DNA of 22,632 nt, from positions 1 to 22,632 of the forward strand of contig DASXLL010000190.1 in assembly GCA_036496265.1 (NCBI GenBank), in the 5' to 3' direction. Source of the stretch: CAYLLN01 sp036496265. GTDB taxonomy: Bacteria; Planctomycetota; Planctomycetia; Pirellulales; Pirellulaceae. The first letter of the stretch is position 1. Every line of letters starts with the position of its first letter. Under the pieces are notes generated by a model that saw nothing but the letters and a program-made list of their open reading frames with translations, made no database searches and was not told where the DNA came from. Below, one piece after another: positions 21,691 through 22,632 of this stretch. The position numbers and the translations under genes were made by a program.

Positions 21691-22392
21691 TCACTTCTTA
21701 TTATCCTTCTTCGCCGCGTATTCGGCGAGGACCTGGTCGGGACTGGCGTTGAAGTAGTCGCGGCAGCCGGTGCAACAGACGTAATAGGTTTTGCCGTTGT
21801 GCGAGACTTCGATGGTGCCGAGGCCGCCGGTAACGATGCATTCGCGGCCTTGGGCGATGTTGCCGAAGCCGCTGCCGGCGCGGGTGTAGCCGATTTCAGC
21901 GATGCGGGCAAAGGAGTCGGCGGCGGAGCCTTGTTTTTCCATGAGGAGCAACAGGCGGTCGCCACCGGCGGTGAAGCGGAAGGTGAGGCGGCGGGGGAGG
22001 TCCTCGCGGGGTTGGTCGCCGAGAAGGACGAGCTGGTTCTGGTTGTCGAGGCGGCCGGAGTAGGCTAGTTGCTGTTGGTCTTTGGACGTCGTCGCGGTGA
22101 GGCGATACTCGCCGCTTTTGTTGCCGGGAGTCAGGCGGAAGTGGCTGAAGTATTTGCCTTGCGGCAGAGTCGCAGTGAGCGCCGGCGAGGCTAGCGAAAA
22201 ATCCCAGGACCAGTCGGCTTGCTCGGTCCAACTGTCTTTGGCACTGCCGCGAATCGGCTGAGCAACGCCGCGCCAGGAACCGACGAGGGCTTGCAGCTTG
22301 GTCAGTTGTTCTTGCTGCTGGGAGTCGGGCTTGTCGCCGGCGAGAGCGGCGGCGACGGCGATGAGCAAAACGAGGCCAGAGAGTCGGACCAT
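21691..22392 (-). CDS. Exported lipocalin-like protein with cysteine-rich TRASH/YHS-type tail
   Basis: A 233-residue protein from ATG 22392, chosen because it gives a clean signal peptide (VRLSGLVLLIAVAAALAG); a longer form starting at 22461 adds 23 residues before the signal. Residues about 30-170 (LQALVGSWRGVAQPI, FSHFRLTPGNKSGEYRLTAT, FARIAEIGYTRAGSGFG) resemble lipocalin-like domains of the DUF1579 type. The C-terminus has a cysteine-rich module (RECIVTGGLGTIEVSHNGK, then YYVCCTGCRDYF) like metal-binding TRASH/YHS domains. It might sense or carry a metal or an oxidised ligand (inference). It precedes the PDZ gene and follows the glutathione peroxidase gene. Confidence 0.8.
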   Translation of the reverse strand: MVRLSGLVLLIAVAAALAGDKPDSQQQEQLTKLQALVGSWRGVAQPIRGSAKDSWTEQADWSWDFSLASPALTATLPQGKYFSHFRLTPGNKSGEYRLTATTSKDQQQLAYSGRLDNQNQLVLLGDQPREDLPRRLTFRFTAGGDRLLLLMEKQGSAADSFARIAEIGYTRAGSGFGNIAQGRECIVTGGLGTIEVSHNGKTYYVCCTGCRDYFNASPDQVLAEYAAKKDNKK

Positions 22393-22504
22393 GCGATTAT
22401 GAAACCCCAGCCAGCGTAAAAGGTCGCGGGGGCCGTGTTTTGCTGGACAAAACACCGCCACCCAGAGTTGCGCAACTGCGGTCGCCTCCCGGTATTGCCG
22501 AGTT

Positions 22505-22532
22505 ACCGGGGGACTTACGTCCCCCGCTCGCC
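22505..22532. repeat. Palindromic repeat, copy 3
   Basis: A variant of the 28-base repeat at 16881 and 19534, in the same orientation. The stem has changed to GGGGGAC-TTAC-GTCCCCC and the CGCTCGCC tail is conserved. It lies between the glutathione peroxidase stop and the lipocalin-like gene. Confidence 0.85.
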
Positions 22533-22539
22533 TCTCGCG

Positions 22540-22632
22540 TTAGTTTTTGGCGAGCTCGGCCTCGATCGCGGAGACGACTTCTTTGGAATCTGGTTCGGTT
22601 CCGGGTGCGAAGCGGGCGACGACCTGGCCGTT
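22540..22632 (-). CDS. Glutathione peroxidase family protein, C-terminus only
   Basis: The last 30 residues of a gene that begins beyond the right edge of the window. The end (NGQVVARFAPGTEPDSKEVV, then SAIEAELAKN) matches the typical C-terminus of glutathione peroxidase / thioredoxin-fold peroxidases (BtuE/GPx group), where a strand with G-x-VVARF is followed by a terminal helix. These enzymes reduce hydroperoxides with a thiol partner. The catalytic part is outside the window, so selenocysteine versus cysteine cannot be judged. Confidence 0.7.
   Translation of the reverse strand, partial: NGQVVARFAPGTEPDSKEVVSAIEAELAKN

Overview
The window looks like chromosomal DNA from a planctomycete, most likely a Pirellulales-type organism. 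This is inferred from the high G+C content, the gene content and order, and the many short palindromic interspersed repeats; no rRNA or tRNA gene is present to confirm it. No CRISPR array, complete insertion sequence or phage gene was seen. Nearly all genes lie on the minus strand, and most of the window encodes a type IV pilus / type II secretion (T4P/T2SS) type machine.

Region by region. (1) 1-1250: one small membrane protein of the PGPGW type (178-567), then about 680 bases of repeat-rich DNA ending in a strong bidirectional terminator (1163-1196). (2) 1252-9613: a long minus-strand operon, in transcription order: major pseudopilin, PAS-containing sensor histidine kinase, STAS protein, PilB/GspE ATPase, PilC/GspF platform protein, PilM, PilN-like, PilO-like and a GspC/PilP-like protein. 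Several junctions overlap or are separated by only a few bases. (3) 10104-11021: an exported protein of unknown function on the plus strand. (4) 11034-13242: a secretin lipoprotein followed by a 63-residue very basic protein. (5) 13243-14794: a mostly non-coding stretch with repeats and two small overlapping convergent genes. (6) 14795-20084: a second minus-strand operon of four prepilin-like proteins: GspH/FimT-like, GspJ-like with a LamG-like C-terminal region, GspI/PilV-like with a C-terminal PKD domain, and PilX/GspK-like with a carbohydrate-binding-module-like domain. (7) 20403-22632: a CBS-pair protein convergent with a PDZ-repeat exported protein, a lipocalin-like protein with a cysteine-rich metal-binding-type tail, and the C-terminus of a glutathione peroxidase.

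How the genes could work together: PilB powers assembly, PilC is the membrane platform, PilM/N/O and the GspC/PilP-like protein form the alignment complex that reaches the secretin in the outer membrane, and the major pseudopilin builds the filament. The four minor prepilins would prime or cap it. Three of the four carry large extra domains of glycan-binding or adhesive type, so the filament tip may recognise polysaccharide or a surface. The kinase and STAS protein lie between the pilin gene and the assembly ATPase gene, suggesting dedicated regulation. No retraction ATPase (PilT) and no prepilin peptidase is visible in the window.

The two observations most worth following are the minor pseudopilins fused to binding-type domains, and the finding that the N-terminal leaders of three consecutive prepilin genes are read in frame through interspersed palindromic repeats. 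Those leaders lie before the predicted prepilin-peptidase site and would be removed from the mature protein.
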